From DATDAW01 sp036524675 (GTDB taxonomy: Bacteria > Verrucomicrobiota > Verrucomicrobiia > Chthoniobacterales > DASVRZ01): a DNA stretch of 56,173 bases. Below the pieces are notes generated by a model. The model worked only from the letters and a program-made list of their open reading frames with translations, was not told where the DNA came from and did not search any database. How positions within the stretch are numbered: the stretch's first letter is position 1; the number at the start of each line of letters is the position of its first letter. Below are positions 23,537 to 32,515 of the stretch, piece by piece. The stretch spans positions 1 to 56,173 of the forward strand of contig DATDBU010000184.1 in assembly GCA_036524675.1 (NCBI GenBank), written 5' to 3'. The translations under genes were made by a program, and so were the position numbers.

Positions 23537-24366
23537 GGCACGGGGAATTCAGCAAATCAAACCTAGTCGCCAGCCCGCCGATCACTACGCGGCACTTGCC
23601 AAAAGCTCATCCGATCTTGCCATTCCGATGAGAAAGACTGTTTGCACCCACGGCTTCGGTGTTGTCAGAAACGCGCTTGCGAACAAAATCCTGGAAAAGA
23701 GGCGCACCGAACAAATCCGCAGGCTCATCCCCTGCGTTCTTCTGCTCGGGTGTGCGCGCTGGCGGAAACGCAGTCGTCCGAAAGGTAACTGGTTGTCTTA
23801 AGGCACTAACTTGGCTGCCGGTTTTGCTCGCTCGCGCTTGAAACCAGCAAGCCACGCCTCCAAGACCGTTCACGATTCCGCTTCCCGGAAATTGCGGGCA
23901 TCTGACACTTCGTCGGCTAACAAACGGACAGAAGCGCGCCCATAAGGTCAAACTTACCGGAGAGCTTGAAACGCCTTTCTCCCGCCAATCCGACGGAACT
24001 CAAATAGCTCGCTGGTCTTCGGGTTCCTTTACACGGCTGTCACTCTCGCGGTAATGGTGAAGACGCCCTCCAAAAATGGCAAGACATGCGCTGTATTTGC
24101 CAAGATTTGTGAAGCCCGCCGCGTGCATGGGCGGATGGTAAATGTGGATCGAGGACTGAAAAACAGCCACTGGATTCCCGGCGGGAGGCGGAGCCTCGGC
24201 AACGCCTCCTGGCCGGCAACCGGCTATGCTCTTATGTTTTCCGAACTCCATGAGGAAAGCGTCGAGGCAGTTCGTCGGGCGGTTGCGCGAAAGATGAGAA
24301 CTGCACCGGCGGGGCGGCCCGGAAGTGGCTCTCGTTCGCTAAACCCACGTCCAGCGGCGCTCCAAT
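23537..24366. other. 830-bp region without a recognisable gene
   Basis: Open frames exist on both strands here, but their translations are rich in Arg, Ser and Pro, lack recognisable motifs and overlap one another, so I accept none. The region separates the stress island from the arabinose locus and must contain the promoter of the leftward USP operon and the end of araD. A long-spaced pair of GGCAA and TTGCC half-sites lies near 24078-24106; it does not have the 4-nt spacing seen at 1004 and 1878. Confidence 0.4.
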
Positions 24367-25065
24367 TCAGAGCTTTTGGCCGTAGTAGGCTTTCGCTCCA
24401 TGCTTACGTAGGAAATGCTTGTCTAGCAATTGAGGGGAGATGGATTGGACCTGTGGATTAAGTTGAGTAGTTTTCAATGCCATCTCAGCGATGATTTCTA
24501 GTGCGAGGGCATTCTCGACCGCCTTTTTTCCGCTCGGTCCCCATGCGAATGGTCCGTGACCGTGGACGAGCACAGCGCAGACCTGCGTCGGATCGATATT
24601 CCTAAATCGTTCAATAATGACATTAGCGGTTTCTTGCTCGTAGCCAGACTGGATCTCCTTAGCAGTCATTGGCCGCGTCACCGGGACTTCACCGTAGAAA
24701 TAATCGGCGTGCGTGGTGCCCAGACATGGAATTCCCTTACCAGCCTGAGCGAATGCAACTGCATTGCGCGAATGAGTGTGCACAACGGAGCGGATGCCTT
24801 TGAATGCTTGGAGAAGCCGACAGTGTGTGGGCGTATCGGACGAGGGCCGAAGAGAACCCTCAATGACGTTTCCTTCAAAGTCTACAACGACCATGTCGCC
24901 AGCCTTCATGGCGGCATAATCCACGCCGCTCGGTTTGATAGCGAAGACTCGGCATTCCGGATCTGCAACGCTAACATTACCGAAAGTAAGATCGATCAGC
25001 CTGTATTGCGGCAACAAGAGGTTCGCCTCGTAGCATTCTGCCTTGATATCACGGTAGTTGCTCAT
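24367..25065 (-). CDS. araD: L-ribulose-5-phosphate 4-epimerase
   Basis: I start at ATG 25063-25065 (MSNYRDIKAECYEANLLLPQ), which matches the usual N-terminus and gives 232 residues, the normal length. Class II aldolase-fold features are present: DLTFGNVSVAD and the IKPSGVDYAAM phosphate loop. The zinc ligands are VVHTHSRNAVAFAQ (two His) and VLVHGHGPFAWG (third His), and the C-terminal tyrosines are in KAYYGQ. It converts L-ribulose-5-phosphate to D-xylulose-5-phosphate in the cytoplasm, the last dedicated step of arabinose breakdown. It follows araA after 22 bp as the last gene of araBAD. Confidence 0.96.
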   Translation of the reverse strand: MSNYRDIKAECYEANLLLPQYRLIDLTFGNVSVADPECRVFAIKPSGVDYAAMKAGDMVVVDFEGNVIEGSLRPSSDTPTHCRLLQAFKGIRSVVHTHSRNAVAFAQAGKGIPCLGTTHADYFYGEVPVTRPMTAKEIQSGYEQETANVIIERFRNIDPTQVCAVLVHGHGPFAWGPSGKKAVENALALEIIAEMALKTTQLNPQVQSISPQLLDKHFLRKHGAKAYYGQKL

Positions 25066-25087
25066 GGTTTGACTGAATGTTGACTCC

Positions 25088-26602
25088 TCACAGACGACCC
25101 AGACCTGGAGCAAAGTGATAATAGATTTCGTTCTGACGCAGTTCCCGCTCGAACTCGCGCAACTCCGTCCGGGCATCTATCAGCACCAATTCCACGCCTG
25201 CGATTTTCGCAAAATCCTCCATGTGCTCTGCCGTGACACTATAGCTGTAGCCCGTGTGATGAGCGCCGCCTGCATAAATCCACGCTGCGCAAGCCGTCTT
25301 GAAATCAGGCAGGCACTTCCATACGGCGCGTGCGACAGGTAGTTTCGGCAGCGGCTCCAGCGGTTCCACTGCTTCCACTTCGTTGACAATGAGGCGAAAG
25401 CGATTTCCAAGGTCAATGATTGAAGCGTTGATCGCAGGGCCCGAAGGAGCGTTGAAAACGAGGCGTACGGGATCCTCCTTTCCGCCGATGCCCAGGGGAT
25501 GGACTTCTAGCGAAGGCTTGCCGGTAGCAATCGACTCACAAACCTCAAGCATGTGTGAGCCGAGGACCAAGTGGCCGGCGGGGTGCAGGTGATACGTGTA
25601 ATCCTCCATAAATGACGTTCCCCCAGGCAGGTCGCGCGCAATTACCTTCATTGCCTGGACGAGAGCACAAGTTTTCCAATCCCCCTCCCCCCCGAAGCCA
25701 TAGCCATCTGCCATCAAACGCTGCACCGCCAGCCCAGGCAGCTGCTTGAGTCCATGCAGGACCTGGAAGTTTGTCGTAAACCCCTTGAAGTGGCCGGTCT
25801 CGAGAAAAGCGCGCAAGCCAAGCTCAATTCGCGCACCATCGCGAAGCGAGTTGTGCCGCGCGCCGGCTTTGCGGAGTTCTTCGGCTACATCGTAGCGCTC
25901 CTCGTATTCCGCACAAAGTTTGCCGACCGCCTCGTCACTTACGCCATCCATATACTGCACCAGATCGCCGATGCCGTAGCCGTCAACGGAATAGCCGAAG
26001 GTCGCCTCGGCGGAAACTTTGTCGCCTTCAGTGACTCCGACCTCGCGCATGTTGTCGCCAAAGCGGGCAAACTTCGCGCCCTGCCACTCTGCCCACGCTC
26101 GAACGACGCGCATCCATGCACCGATACGATCTTGTACTTCTTCGTCCGACCAGTGTCCCACCACCACTTTGCGATTGAGCCGCAGCCGAGTGTGCATGAA
26201 CCCAGCTTCGCGGTCACCGTGCGCGGCTTGATTGAGGTTCATGAAATCCATGTCGATCTCGTCCCACGGCAGGTCGCGATTGAACTGAGTGTGCAAATGC
26301 AGGAACGGCTTTCTTAGTGCAGAGAGTCCCCCAATCCACATCTTGGATGGCGAAAACGTGTGCATCCACAGAATCAGTCCCGCGCAGGTCGGCGCATTGT
26401 TAGCCTCAAGACAAAGAGCCCGAATCTCCTCTGGCCGCGTGAGCGTCGGCTTGAACACGAGTTTCAATGGGAGCCGCCGTGAGGCGTTGAGTTCCTCGAC
26501 AATCTTCTGAGAGTGTGCCGCCACCTGCTTGAGCGCTTCCTCCCCGTACAGATGCTGACTGCCGGTAATATACCAGATTTCGTAGGTTATCTTATCTTGC
26601 AT
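25088..26602 (-). CDS. araA: L-arabinose isomerase
   Basis: This 504-residue protein is the full length of the family. It begins TYEIWYITGSQHLYGEEALK with the usual GSQ-LYG motif. The metal and catalytic residues of the E. coli enzyme can be placed as the Glu in GGEGDWKTCALVQAMK, the Glu in FMEDYTYHL, the His in GSHMLEVCE and the His pair in GGAHHTGYSY. It converts L-arabinose to L-ribulose with Mn2+ in the cytoplasm. It lies 4 bp after araB and 22 bp before araD, so all three are one transcript. No signal peptide is present. Confidence 0.97.
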   Translation of the reverse strand: MQDKITYEIWYITGSQHLYGEEALKQVAAHSQKIVEELNASRRLPLKLVFKPTLTRPEEIRALCLEANNAPTCAGLILWMHTFSPSKMWIGGLSALRKPFLHLHTQFNRDLPWDEIDMDFMNLNQAAHGDREAGFMHTRLRLNRKVVVGHWSDEEVQDRIGAWMRVVRAWAEWQGAKFARFGDNMREVGVTEGDKVSAEATFGYSVDGYGIGDLVQYMDGVSDEAVGKLCAEYEERYDVAEELRKAGARHNSLRDGARIELGLRAFLETGHFKGFTTNFQVLHGLKQLPGLAVQRLMADGYGFGGEGDWKTCALVQAMKVIARDLPGGTSFMEDYTYHLHPAGHLVLGSHMLEVCESIATGKPSLEVHPLGIGGKEDPVRLVFNAPSGPAINASIIDLGNRFRLIVNEVEAVEPLEPLPKLPVARAVWKCLPDFKTACAAWIYAGGAHHTGYSYSVTAEHMEDFAKIAGVELVLIDARTELREFERELRQNEIYYHFAPGLGRL

Positions 26603-26606
26603 GATA

Positions 26607-28301
26607 TTAGGATTCCCAGTTTGGGTTACGCGTCGTCTCTTCTTTGATGTCGATAAGCTCCTTCATCACCCGAGAAAGATCGGCGCACTTCGTGATGCCG
26701 CCGAATGCGTCGTGCAGCTGGCGGTAGAGCACGTAAAGTCTGTCGTAAATGGCTTGGTCATCTGGCCTCGGGCTATAGCTCACCGGCTTGAGCGAGGTCA
26801 TTGCCTGTTGCGCGGAGCGGAAATCGGCGTAACCGCCCTTTTCAGGCCCGGCCAGCACGGCAGCTGCGATCGCCGAACCGAGGGCGCATGCCTGGCTTGA
26901 ACTGGCAACATACATCGTACAGCCCGTCACATCGGCATAGATCTGCATAAGCAGCGGGTTCTTCTCCACGATGCCTCCGCAGCAAACGACACGATCGATC
27001 AGCACTCCGTATTCACGGATGCGCTCGATGATGGCGCGTGCTCCAAAGGCCGTCGCTTCGATCAACGCACGGTAAATCTCAGCTCGAGTAGTATAGAGTG
27101 TCTGCCCTAGGATAAGACCGCTTAGCCTCGGATCCACCAGTATCGTCCGGTTTCCGTTGTTCCAATCGAGCGCGAGCAGCCCGTTTTGCCCAGGCCTTTG
27201 TCTTCCGGCGTCCTTTGTTAGCTCAGCATGGAGCGCAGCCTCTCCGCCACACGCGCGCTGAACCCACCAATTGAAGAGATCTCCCACGGCGGATTGACCG
27301 GCTTCAATGCCATAGTAGCCGGGCAGGATCGCGCCTTCAACAATGCCGCAAATACCCGGAATATCTGCGATTGGCTTGTCGGCATGAACGACGCAGCAAT
27401 CGCAAGTGGAAGTGCCGATCGCCTTAACAAGCACCCCTTCATCGACGCCACTGCCGATCGCGCCATAGTGAACATCAAACTCGCCAATCGCAATTGGAAT
27501 ACCTTCAGGCAATCCAAGTTTTTGAGCCCACTCGAAGCAGAGTGTTCCTGCGGCGGTCCTGGCGTCGTAAGCTTTGTCGTACAGTCGGTCACGCAGATCC
27601 GCGAGCTTCGGATCGAGTAGTGAGAGAAATTCCTTGTCGGGAAGTCCGCCCCATTGCTGATTATAGAATGCCTTGTGCCCCGCGGCGCAAACACCACGCG
27701 TTATGGCCTGCGGATTGCCTGCTCCCGCGAGTACGGAGGGAATATAATCGGCAAGCTCGACCCAACTATACGCCGCAGAGAAGACCTCTGGTGCGACATT
27801 TAAACAATGCCAGATTTTGCTCCACCACCACTCGGAGGAATATGTATTGCCACATTTGGCGATATAGTGCGGTCGCTGCTGGGCAGCAACTTCGGTAATG
27901 CGCGCCGCTTCGCGATAACCGGTATGATCCTTCCAGAGCCAACACTGCGCCGCAAGATTGTCTTTCCATTTCCCTTGCACGCCGAGCGGCACATTATGCT
28001 CATCCACCGGGAGCGGACTCGAGCCAGTTGTGTCGACGCCAATTCCAATGACATTGCCTGCTGAAAACCCAACATCTCCCGACGCTTGCTCAAGTGCGCC
28101 CCGCACCGCGCGCTCCAGACCAAAGAGATAATCGCCGGGATACTGACGAGCGAGATTGTGATCCGCTGCGTCGAGCAAAATACCATGCTCGCCGCTTGGA
28201 TAGTTTACAACGCCATTCCCGATCTCAAAACCATTGGAGCAATTTACCACGATCGCTCGTACGGAATTGCTTCCGAAATCTATTCCTATGCTGAAACTCA
28301 T
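26607..28301 (-). CDS. araB: Ribulokinase
   Basis: The 564-residue FGGY-family sugar kinase has the N-terminal phosphate loop GIDFGSNSVRAIVV and GIGVDTTGSSPLPVDE in domain I. The C-terminal ATP-binding half has VVCCGGIVEKNPLLMQIYAD and ALGSAIAAAVLAG. Length and order match the AraB type rather than xylulokinase. It phosphorylates L-ribulose with ATP. It is the first large gene of the leftward araBAD operon, about 290 bp downstream of the first lac-like operator. A possible 71-codon gene lies between (28344-28559). Confidence 0.96.
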   Translation of the reverse strand: MSFSIGIDFGSNSVRAIVVNCSNGFEIGNGVVNYPSGEHGILLDAADHNLARQYPGDYLFGLERAVRGALEQASGDVGFSAGNVIGIGVDTTGSSPLPVDEHNVPLGVQGKWKDNLAAQCWLWKDHTGYREAARITEVAAQQRPHYIAKCGNTYSSEWWWSKIWHCLNVAPEVFSAAYSWVELADYIPSVLAGAGNPQAITRGVCAAGHKAFYNQQWGGLPDKEFLSLLDPKLADLRDRLYDKAYDARTAAGTLCFEWAQKLGLPEGIPIAIGEFDVHYGAIGSGVDEGVLVKAIGTSTCDCCVVHADKPIADIPGICGIVEGAILPGYYGIEAGQSAVGDLFNWWVQRACGGEAALHAELTKDAGRQRPGQNGLLALDWNNGNRTILVDPRLSGLILGQTLYTTRAEIYRALIEATAFGARAIIERIREYGVLIDRVVCCGGIVEKNPLLMQIYADVTGCTMYVASSSQACALGSAIAAAVLAGPEKGGYADFRSAQQAMTSLKPVSYSPRPDDQAIYDRLYVLYRQLHDAFGGITKCADLSRVMKELIDIKEETTRNPNWES

Positions 28302-28343
28302 ATTAAATTCCTCACAGTTAAAGCTCTGAAGAGAGTTCTTGGT

Positions 28344-28559
28344 TCATCTACAATTCACAGCGCGGCGCCTGTTTAGGTGATCAAAAATCGGGCCGTTCTC
28401 GACTTCAAACTTACTGTCGTCTAGCTGCTGAAAAGCCTCTTCTGCGCTCGCTGTTAGGAGACCAGAGAAGTACCCCAAAGCACCAAGCAGCGGGACAGAG
28501 CCGGCCCGGCGGAAGACGGAATAGCGTGAAAACAAACGGAAAACGATGGACTTGCTCAT
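28344..28559 (-). CDS. Possible small protein at the head of the ara operon
   Basis: A 71-codon frame starts at ATG 28557-28559, 31 bp downstream of the operator at 28590 in the direction of araB. The translation has a basic start (SKSIVFRLFSRYSVFRRAGS), one hydrophobic stretch (LLGALGYFSGLLTASAEEAF) and an acidic part. I do not recognise it and see no good ribosome-binding site. It could be a leader peptide, a remnant of a neighbouring gene, or just an open frame in a long 5' leader. Confidence 0.3.
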   Translation of the reverse strand: MSKSIVFRLFSRYSVFRRAGSVPLLGALGYFSGLLTASAEEAFQQLDDSKFEVENGPIFDHLNRRRAVNCR

Positions 28560-28586
28560 AAGGCGGAATGAAAAGGAGGCTTGAAT

Positions 28587-28606
28587 AATTGTGAGCGCTC
28601 ACATTT
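28587..28606. promoter_or_regulatory. LacI-type operator O1 (19 of 20 identical to the symmetric lac operator)
   Basis: AATTGTGAGCGCTCACATTT contains the perfect 14-bp palindrome TGTGAGCGCTCACA at 28590-28603. It differs from the ideal symmetric lac operator at one base. It lies on the araB side of the divergent control region and probably mediates repression of araBAD by the LacI-type regulator at 28892. Confidence 0.85.
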
Positions 28607-28709
28607 TTGGGTTGTCGGATTTGTTAGTGGGATGTCGTTGAAAGCGACGCTCAAGGATTCTGGGTGCCGAGGAATTTGATTGGAACCCCACCAAAGCGCA
28701 AGAGGCGAA

Positions 28710-28723
28710 TGTGAGCGTTCACA
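28710..28723. promoter_or_regulatory. LacI-type operator O2
   Basis: TGTGAGCGTTCACA is a palindrome with a single central mismatch. Its centre is 120 bp from that of O1 and 123 bp from that of O3. It sits mid-way in the divergent region and probably acts as an auxiliary site or overlaps the regulator's own promoter. Confidence 0.8.
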
Positions 28724-28829
28724 TTTTTTGTTAAATTTGTCCGTGGGCCTGCAATGAGTTTGATGGAATTAAACTGGGGAGCTGTATGGAAAGGACATAA
28801 AACACGAACCACGCAGCAGCGCAAGGAAC

Positions 28830-28849
28830 AATTGTGGGCGCCCACAATT
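28830..28849. promoter_or_regulatory. LacI-type operator O3, perfect 20-bp palindrome before the regulator gene
   Basis: AATTGTGGGCGCCCACAATT is perfectly symmetric and differs from the symmetric lac operator only by one paired substitution (A to G and its mirror). It ends 42 bp before the regulator's ATG at 28892, as expected for autoregulation. Confidence 0.82.
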
Positions 28850-28891
28850 TTGTTCTGGAGATATTTTAAAGCCTGCGTAGCTTCGCGAACG

Positions 28892-29923
28892 ATGAAACAC
28901 CGGCCTCAGCATTCCGTCAGGAACGCCACCCTTGATGACGTGGCGGCCCGCTGTGGCGTGTCGTATCAAACTGTTTCGCGCGTGGCCAACGGCAGCCCCC
29001 TCGTGGCTGATAAAACTCGCGCCCGGGTTTTGGAAGCTATCAGCGAATTGAATTACCGGCCAAACCTTGCGGCGCGTCGGTTGGCTACACAGCGATCAAA
29101 CCTGATCGGCATGGTGGGAACGAAAGTCACCTACTACGGCCCCTCGCAGGTTATGATCAGCGTTGAAGAGTCAGCCAAGCGGCGGGGCCATAACCTTATG
29201 TTCGCCGCGCTTGAGCGCTCGAGCGATTCGGAACTTAGTGCGGCTATCGATTCTTTTTGCGAACATCAGGTCGCTGGCTTGGTCATCGCGGTTCGCGCAA
29301 AAGGAAGGATCGACCTCATCCGCAAACTCTGCCGGGGGGTGCCTTTTGTGACGCTCGGTGCTGGGGTACCTCCGGACGTCCCCACAGTTGTCGTCGATGA
29401 AAAGCATGGGGTGCGGCTTGCCACGCAGCACTTGATCGACTTGGGACACAAGCAGATCGCGTACATCGCCGGGCCTCGGGGCTGGCTTGCCTCCAGAGAC
29501 CGCCGGCAAGCGTGGACGCAAACGATGAGGAGCGCTGGGTTGGAACCCGGCCCTTGCGAGGAAGGCGACTGGAGCGCAGAGAGTGGGTACGAGGCGGCAA
29601 TCCGCCTTTTGGACTCCAGCTCCAGCCGGTTCACGGCAATCATGGTTGCAAACGACCACATGGCATTGGGTGCCTTACGGGCTTTGCACGCTAAAGGATT
29701 GCATGTGCCAGGACAGCTGTCGGTTGTCGGTTTCGACGATCTTCCTGAATCGCAATTCTTTCAACCGCCCTTAACCACCGTTCATCATGATTTTGCCTGG
29801 CAAGGTGAGCGGTGCGTCGAAATGCTCTTCCGCGCCATTAACCGCGAAGCAGCCGAACCGACGCGTCAAGTCCAGCGTCCCGGGCTCGTCATTCGCGAAA
29901 GCACAGCGACGCCGAGCTTTTAA
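28892..29923 (+). CDS. LacI-family transcriptional regulator of the ara locus
   Basis: I place the start at ATG 28892; the open frame reaches back to 28754 but that part contains operator O3. The 343 residues have a LacI HTH and hinge (13-70: TLDDVAARCGVSYQTVSRVA) and a periplasmic-binding-like sensor (about 75-335, with GMVGTKVTYYGPSQVM, VVGFDDLPESQFF and PLTTVHHDF). The recognition helix SYQTVSRV is the same as in E. coli LacI, with Tyr25, Gln26 and Arg30 at the base-reading positions. This agrees with the lac-like operators. It is divergent from araB, so it probably represses araBAD, itself and perhaps the downstream transport genes, with an arabinose-related inducer. Confidence 0.93.
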   Translation: MKHRPQHSVRNATLDDVAARCGVSYQTVSRVANGSPLVADKTRARVLEAISELNYRPNLAARRLATQRSNLIGMVGTKVTYYGPSQVMISVEESAKRRGHNLMFAALERSSDSELSAAIDSFCEHQVAGLVIAVRAKGRIDLIRKLCRGVPFVTLGAGVPPDVPTVVVDEKHGVRLATQHLIDLGHKQIAYIAGPRGWLASRDRRQAWTQTMRSAGLEPGPCEEGDWSAESGYEAAIRLLDSSSSRFTAIMVANDHMALGALRALHAKGLHVPGQLSVVGFDDLPESQFFQPPLTTVHHDFAWQGERCVEMLFRAINREAAEPTRQVQRPGLVIRESTATPSF

Positions 29924-30169
29924 CGAACGACTACCAGCGAAAGCGACTCGGCCGTAATCCACCCGCGGCGAGCTCCCCTCCCCTTCTGCCGCGGTGTGCC
30001 GCAACGGGCTTTGGCCTCGACGCCCGTCTGCTTGGCCAAACGATTTACCGTGCCTCGTGGATCGAGGTTGAGATGTTTTCGGATGGTTGTGAAGTGGGTC
30101 ATTGAATTCTATGAATTCTTTCGGATATTGTGATTAACGGTTCCATCCCTCCACCGAAAGGTGAATCAT
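29924..30169. other. Gap between the regulator and the aldose epimerase
   Basis: A 60-codon minus-strand frame (29920-30102) has no known motif and I do not accept it. The gap ends with the ribosome-binding site CGAAAGGTGA before the ATG at 30170. No lac-like operator is visible here, so the control of galM and the ABC genes by the upstream regulator is not shown. Confidence 0.4.
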
Positions 30170-31315
30170 ATGACTACTCGTCGTTGTAAGCCGACGATCG
30201 TCGGTTTTGTGTTAGTTTTCGCCCTTTTTGTGGGCACATGCGTCTGTAGTTTAAATGCGCAAATCAAACCTGAAGCGTTTCAGCGAATCATCGACGGTTC
30301 TCCAGTCGATCTTTACACGCTAAAGAACTCAAATGGACTTGAAGCCACAATCACCAATTATGGTGGAATTGTCGTTTCACTTACCGTTCCCGACAAGAAT
30401 GGAAAACTCGGCGATGTGGTACTTGGGTACGACACGCTAAATGACTACATCGGCAACACGCCATACTTCGGCTCCTTGATCGGCCGTTACGGCAACCGAA
30501 TTGCCAAGGGCAGATTCAGGATCGATGGAGTCGAGTACCAGCTTGCGCAGAACAACGGAGTGAATTCTTTGCATGGCGGTCGCAAGGGATTCGACAAAGT
30601 CGTCTGGCAAGCGGAGAAAACCGATAGCAAGGACGGACCCGCCCTTAAGCTGACGTACACCAGCAAAGATGGCGAGGAAAACTATCCGGGCACTCTTCGC
30701 TGTGAGGTTACTTACACTCTAACAAACAAGAACGAGCTAAAGATCGATTACGCTGCCGAAACGGATAAGCCAACCTTCGTCAATCTCACGCACCACTCCT
30801 ATTTCAACCTGAAAGACGCTGGAGCGAGCGACATCCTGGGGCACGAGCTGATGTTGAAAGCTGCCAAGTTTACGCCCGTTGACAAAGATCTGATCCCAAC
30901 CGGGGAGTTACGGCCCGTTGCCGGCACTCCATTCGATTTTAGCAAGCCGACAGCGATCGGAGCTCGGGTCGAAAGCAAGGACGAACAGATGCAGTTTGGA
31001 AAGGGTTACGATCACAATTGGGTGCTCGATCGTAAGGGAAAAGACCTCGAGTTGGTCGCTTCTCTTTACGAGCCCACCTCCGGACGATTCATGGAGGTCC
31101 TGACAACCGAACCGGGGCTGCAATTTTATTGCGGCAACTTCCTCGACGGGACGAACAAAGGCAAAGGAGGTACCGTTTACCAACATCGGACCGGTCTCTG
31201 TCTGGAGACGCAGCACTTTCCAGATTCGCCCAATCACGCTGACTTTCCGACGACGGAACTAAAACCAGGTGAAAAGTACACGCAGACAACGGTTTACCGT
31301 TTCTCGGCGAAGTAG
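30170..31315 (+). CDS. galM: Aldose 1-epimerase, secreted
   Basis: ATG 30170 has AAAGGTGA 7 nt upstream and is preferred over the in-frame GTG 30161. The 381-residue product starts with a Sec signal peptide (TTRRCKPTIVGFVLVFALFV, cleavage probably after LNA near residue 31). The galactose mutarotase fold follows, with LIGRYGNRIAKGRF, NGVNSLHGGRKGFD (first catalytic His), NLTHHSYFNL (second His) and the base Glu in TGLCLETQHFPDSPNH. It interconverts alpha and beta anomers of sugars in the periplasm, preparing them for uptake. The ABC transporter genes follow on the same strand after 90 bp. Confidence 0.94.
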   Translation: MTTRRCKPTIVGFVLVFALFVGTCVCSLNAQIKPEAFQRIIDGSPVDLYTLKNSNGLEATITNYGGIVVSLTVPDKNGKLGDVVLGYDTLNDYIGNTPYFGSLIGRYGNRIAKGRFRIDGVEYQLAQNNGVNSLHGGRKGFDKVVWQAEKTDSKDGPALKLTYTSKDGEENYPGTLRCEVTYTLTNKNELKIDYAAETDKPTFVNLTHHSYFNLKDAGASDILGHELMLKAAKFTPVDKDLIPTGELRPVAGTPFDFSKPTAIGARVESKDEQMQFGKGYDHNWVLDRKGKDLELVASLYEPTSGRFMEVLTTEPGLQFYCGNFLDGTNKGKGGTVYQHRTGLCLETQHFPDSPNHADFPTTELKPGEKYTQTTVYRFSAK

Positions 31316-31405
31316 CCTGACGGATATGCCGTTCGATCTCACCAAACCCGACTTCGTACGCGCACTCTTTTTGTTTACCCAAAGAATCATAACCCCAGAA
31401 CCCCC

Positions 31406-32500
31406 ATGAAAAAGGCGAACCGTTCCTCCCACACCGCTAGAGAAGGCGTGGGATTCTCACGCCGCGAAGCGTTGCGACGCGCAGCCAGCGTTGGCGCGCT
31501 GGCGTCGCTATCCTCGCTCGGCATACCTATAAGTGCAGAGGCCGCCGAAGGCGAGGTGGCAACCGGCAAATTCCCGAAGCATCCGAAATGGAAATTCGTT
31601 TTCGTGAATCACGTCACAACAAACCCCTTCTTCGTTCCCACCAGGTATGGTGCCGAGGACGCCTGTGCGCTTCTTGGCTGTACCTACCAGTGGACCGGGT
31701 CAGAGAAATCCATCGCCACCGACATGGTCAATGCCCTGAATACTTCGGTTTCGGCGGGCGCCGACGGCATCGCTGTCTCCCTGGTTGATCTGACTGCCTT
31801 CAACGAACCCGTTGAAAAGGCCCTCAAGGCGGGCATCCCCGTGGTGTCGTACAACGCCGACGCGAAGGGCAACAAACGATTGTGCTACGTCGGCCAGGAT
31901 CTGTTCCTCTCAGGCAAGGGGTTGGGTCAGCGCATCGTTGAGCTGGTAGAGGAGGGTGAAGTGGTGGGCTTTATTGCCACCCCCGGGCAACTGAACATCC
32001 AGCCCCGCCTGGATGGTGCCAAAGAGGCGATCAAGGAATCTGGCAAGAACATCAAATTGAATGAGATCGCCAGCGGGGCCACCCTAAACGAGGAGGTCTC
32101 CCGGGTTGAGGCTTACTTTACGGGCCACCCAGACATTAAGGGCATGTTTGCGGTGGATGCAGGCAGTACATCCGCCGTCGGGAAGACGATGAGTGAAAAC
32201 AAACTACAGTCGAAGGGTATTCATGCCGGCGGCTTTGATCTTCTGCCGAGTACGCTCGAATACGTGCAAAAGGGCGATCTCGACTTCACGATCGACCAGC
32301 AGCCTTACCTTCAGGGATTTTATACCGTCATGGTTCTGTTTCTATACAAGATCTCAGGAGGGCTGACGGGGCCCTCTGACATCAATACCGGTCTGAGCTT
32401 TCTGACGAAGGCGAACGTCGACCCCTTCATAAAGGTTCAAAGCCGTTACCAGGGTAACTCCAGCGAGCAAAAGGTGCTTACGCGGTCTGGTCCCATCTAA
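31406..32500 (+). CDS. Sugar ABC transporter substrate-binding protein with Tat signal
   Basis: The 364-residue protein begins with a twin-arginine signal (FSRREALRRAASVGALASL, cleavage near AEAAEG). A ribose-type periplasmic binding fold (Peripla_BP_4) follows: KWKFVFVNHVTTNPFFVPTR, DMVNALNTSVSAGADGIAVS, IPVVSYNADAKGN and GFDLLPSTLEYVQKGDLDFT. It resembles fructose/rhizopine/ribose binders rather than AraF in detail, so the ligand is not certain, though a pentose is likely from context. It is exported folded. The permease follows after 15 bp and the ATPase after that. Confidence 0.92.
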   Translation: MKKANRSSHTAREGVGFSRREALRRAASVGALASLSSLGIPISAEAAEGEVATGKFPKHPKWKFVFVNHVTTNPFFVPTRYGAEDACALLGCTYQWTGSEKSIATDMVNALNTSVSAGADGIAVSLVDLTAFNEPVEKALKAGIPVVSYNADAKGNKRLCYVGQDLFLSGKGLGQRIVELVEEGEVVGFIATPGQLNIQPRLDGAKEAIKESGKNIKLNEIASGATLNEEVSRVEAYFTGHPDIKGMFAVDAGSTSAVGKTMSENKLQSKGIHAGGFDLLPSTLEYVQKGDLDFTIDQQPYLQGFYTVMVLFLYKISGGLTGPSDINTGLSFLTKANVDPFIKVQSRYQGNSSEQKVLTRSGPI

Positions 32501-32515
32501 GGACCGGAGAACGCC

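Noticed and set aside
23607..24461. Open frames on both strands between the USP operon and araD (such as 24054-24461)
   Set aside because: No motifs and no ribosome-binding sites, and they run into araD antisense; likely chance frames.
28754..28891. Upstream extension of the ara LacI regulator
   Set aside because: It contains operator O3 and lacks LacI-family similarity; the HTH begins just after ATG 28892.
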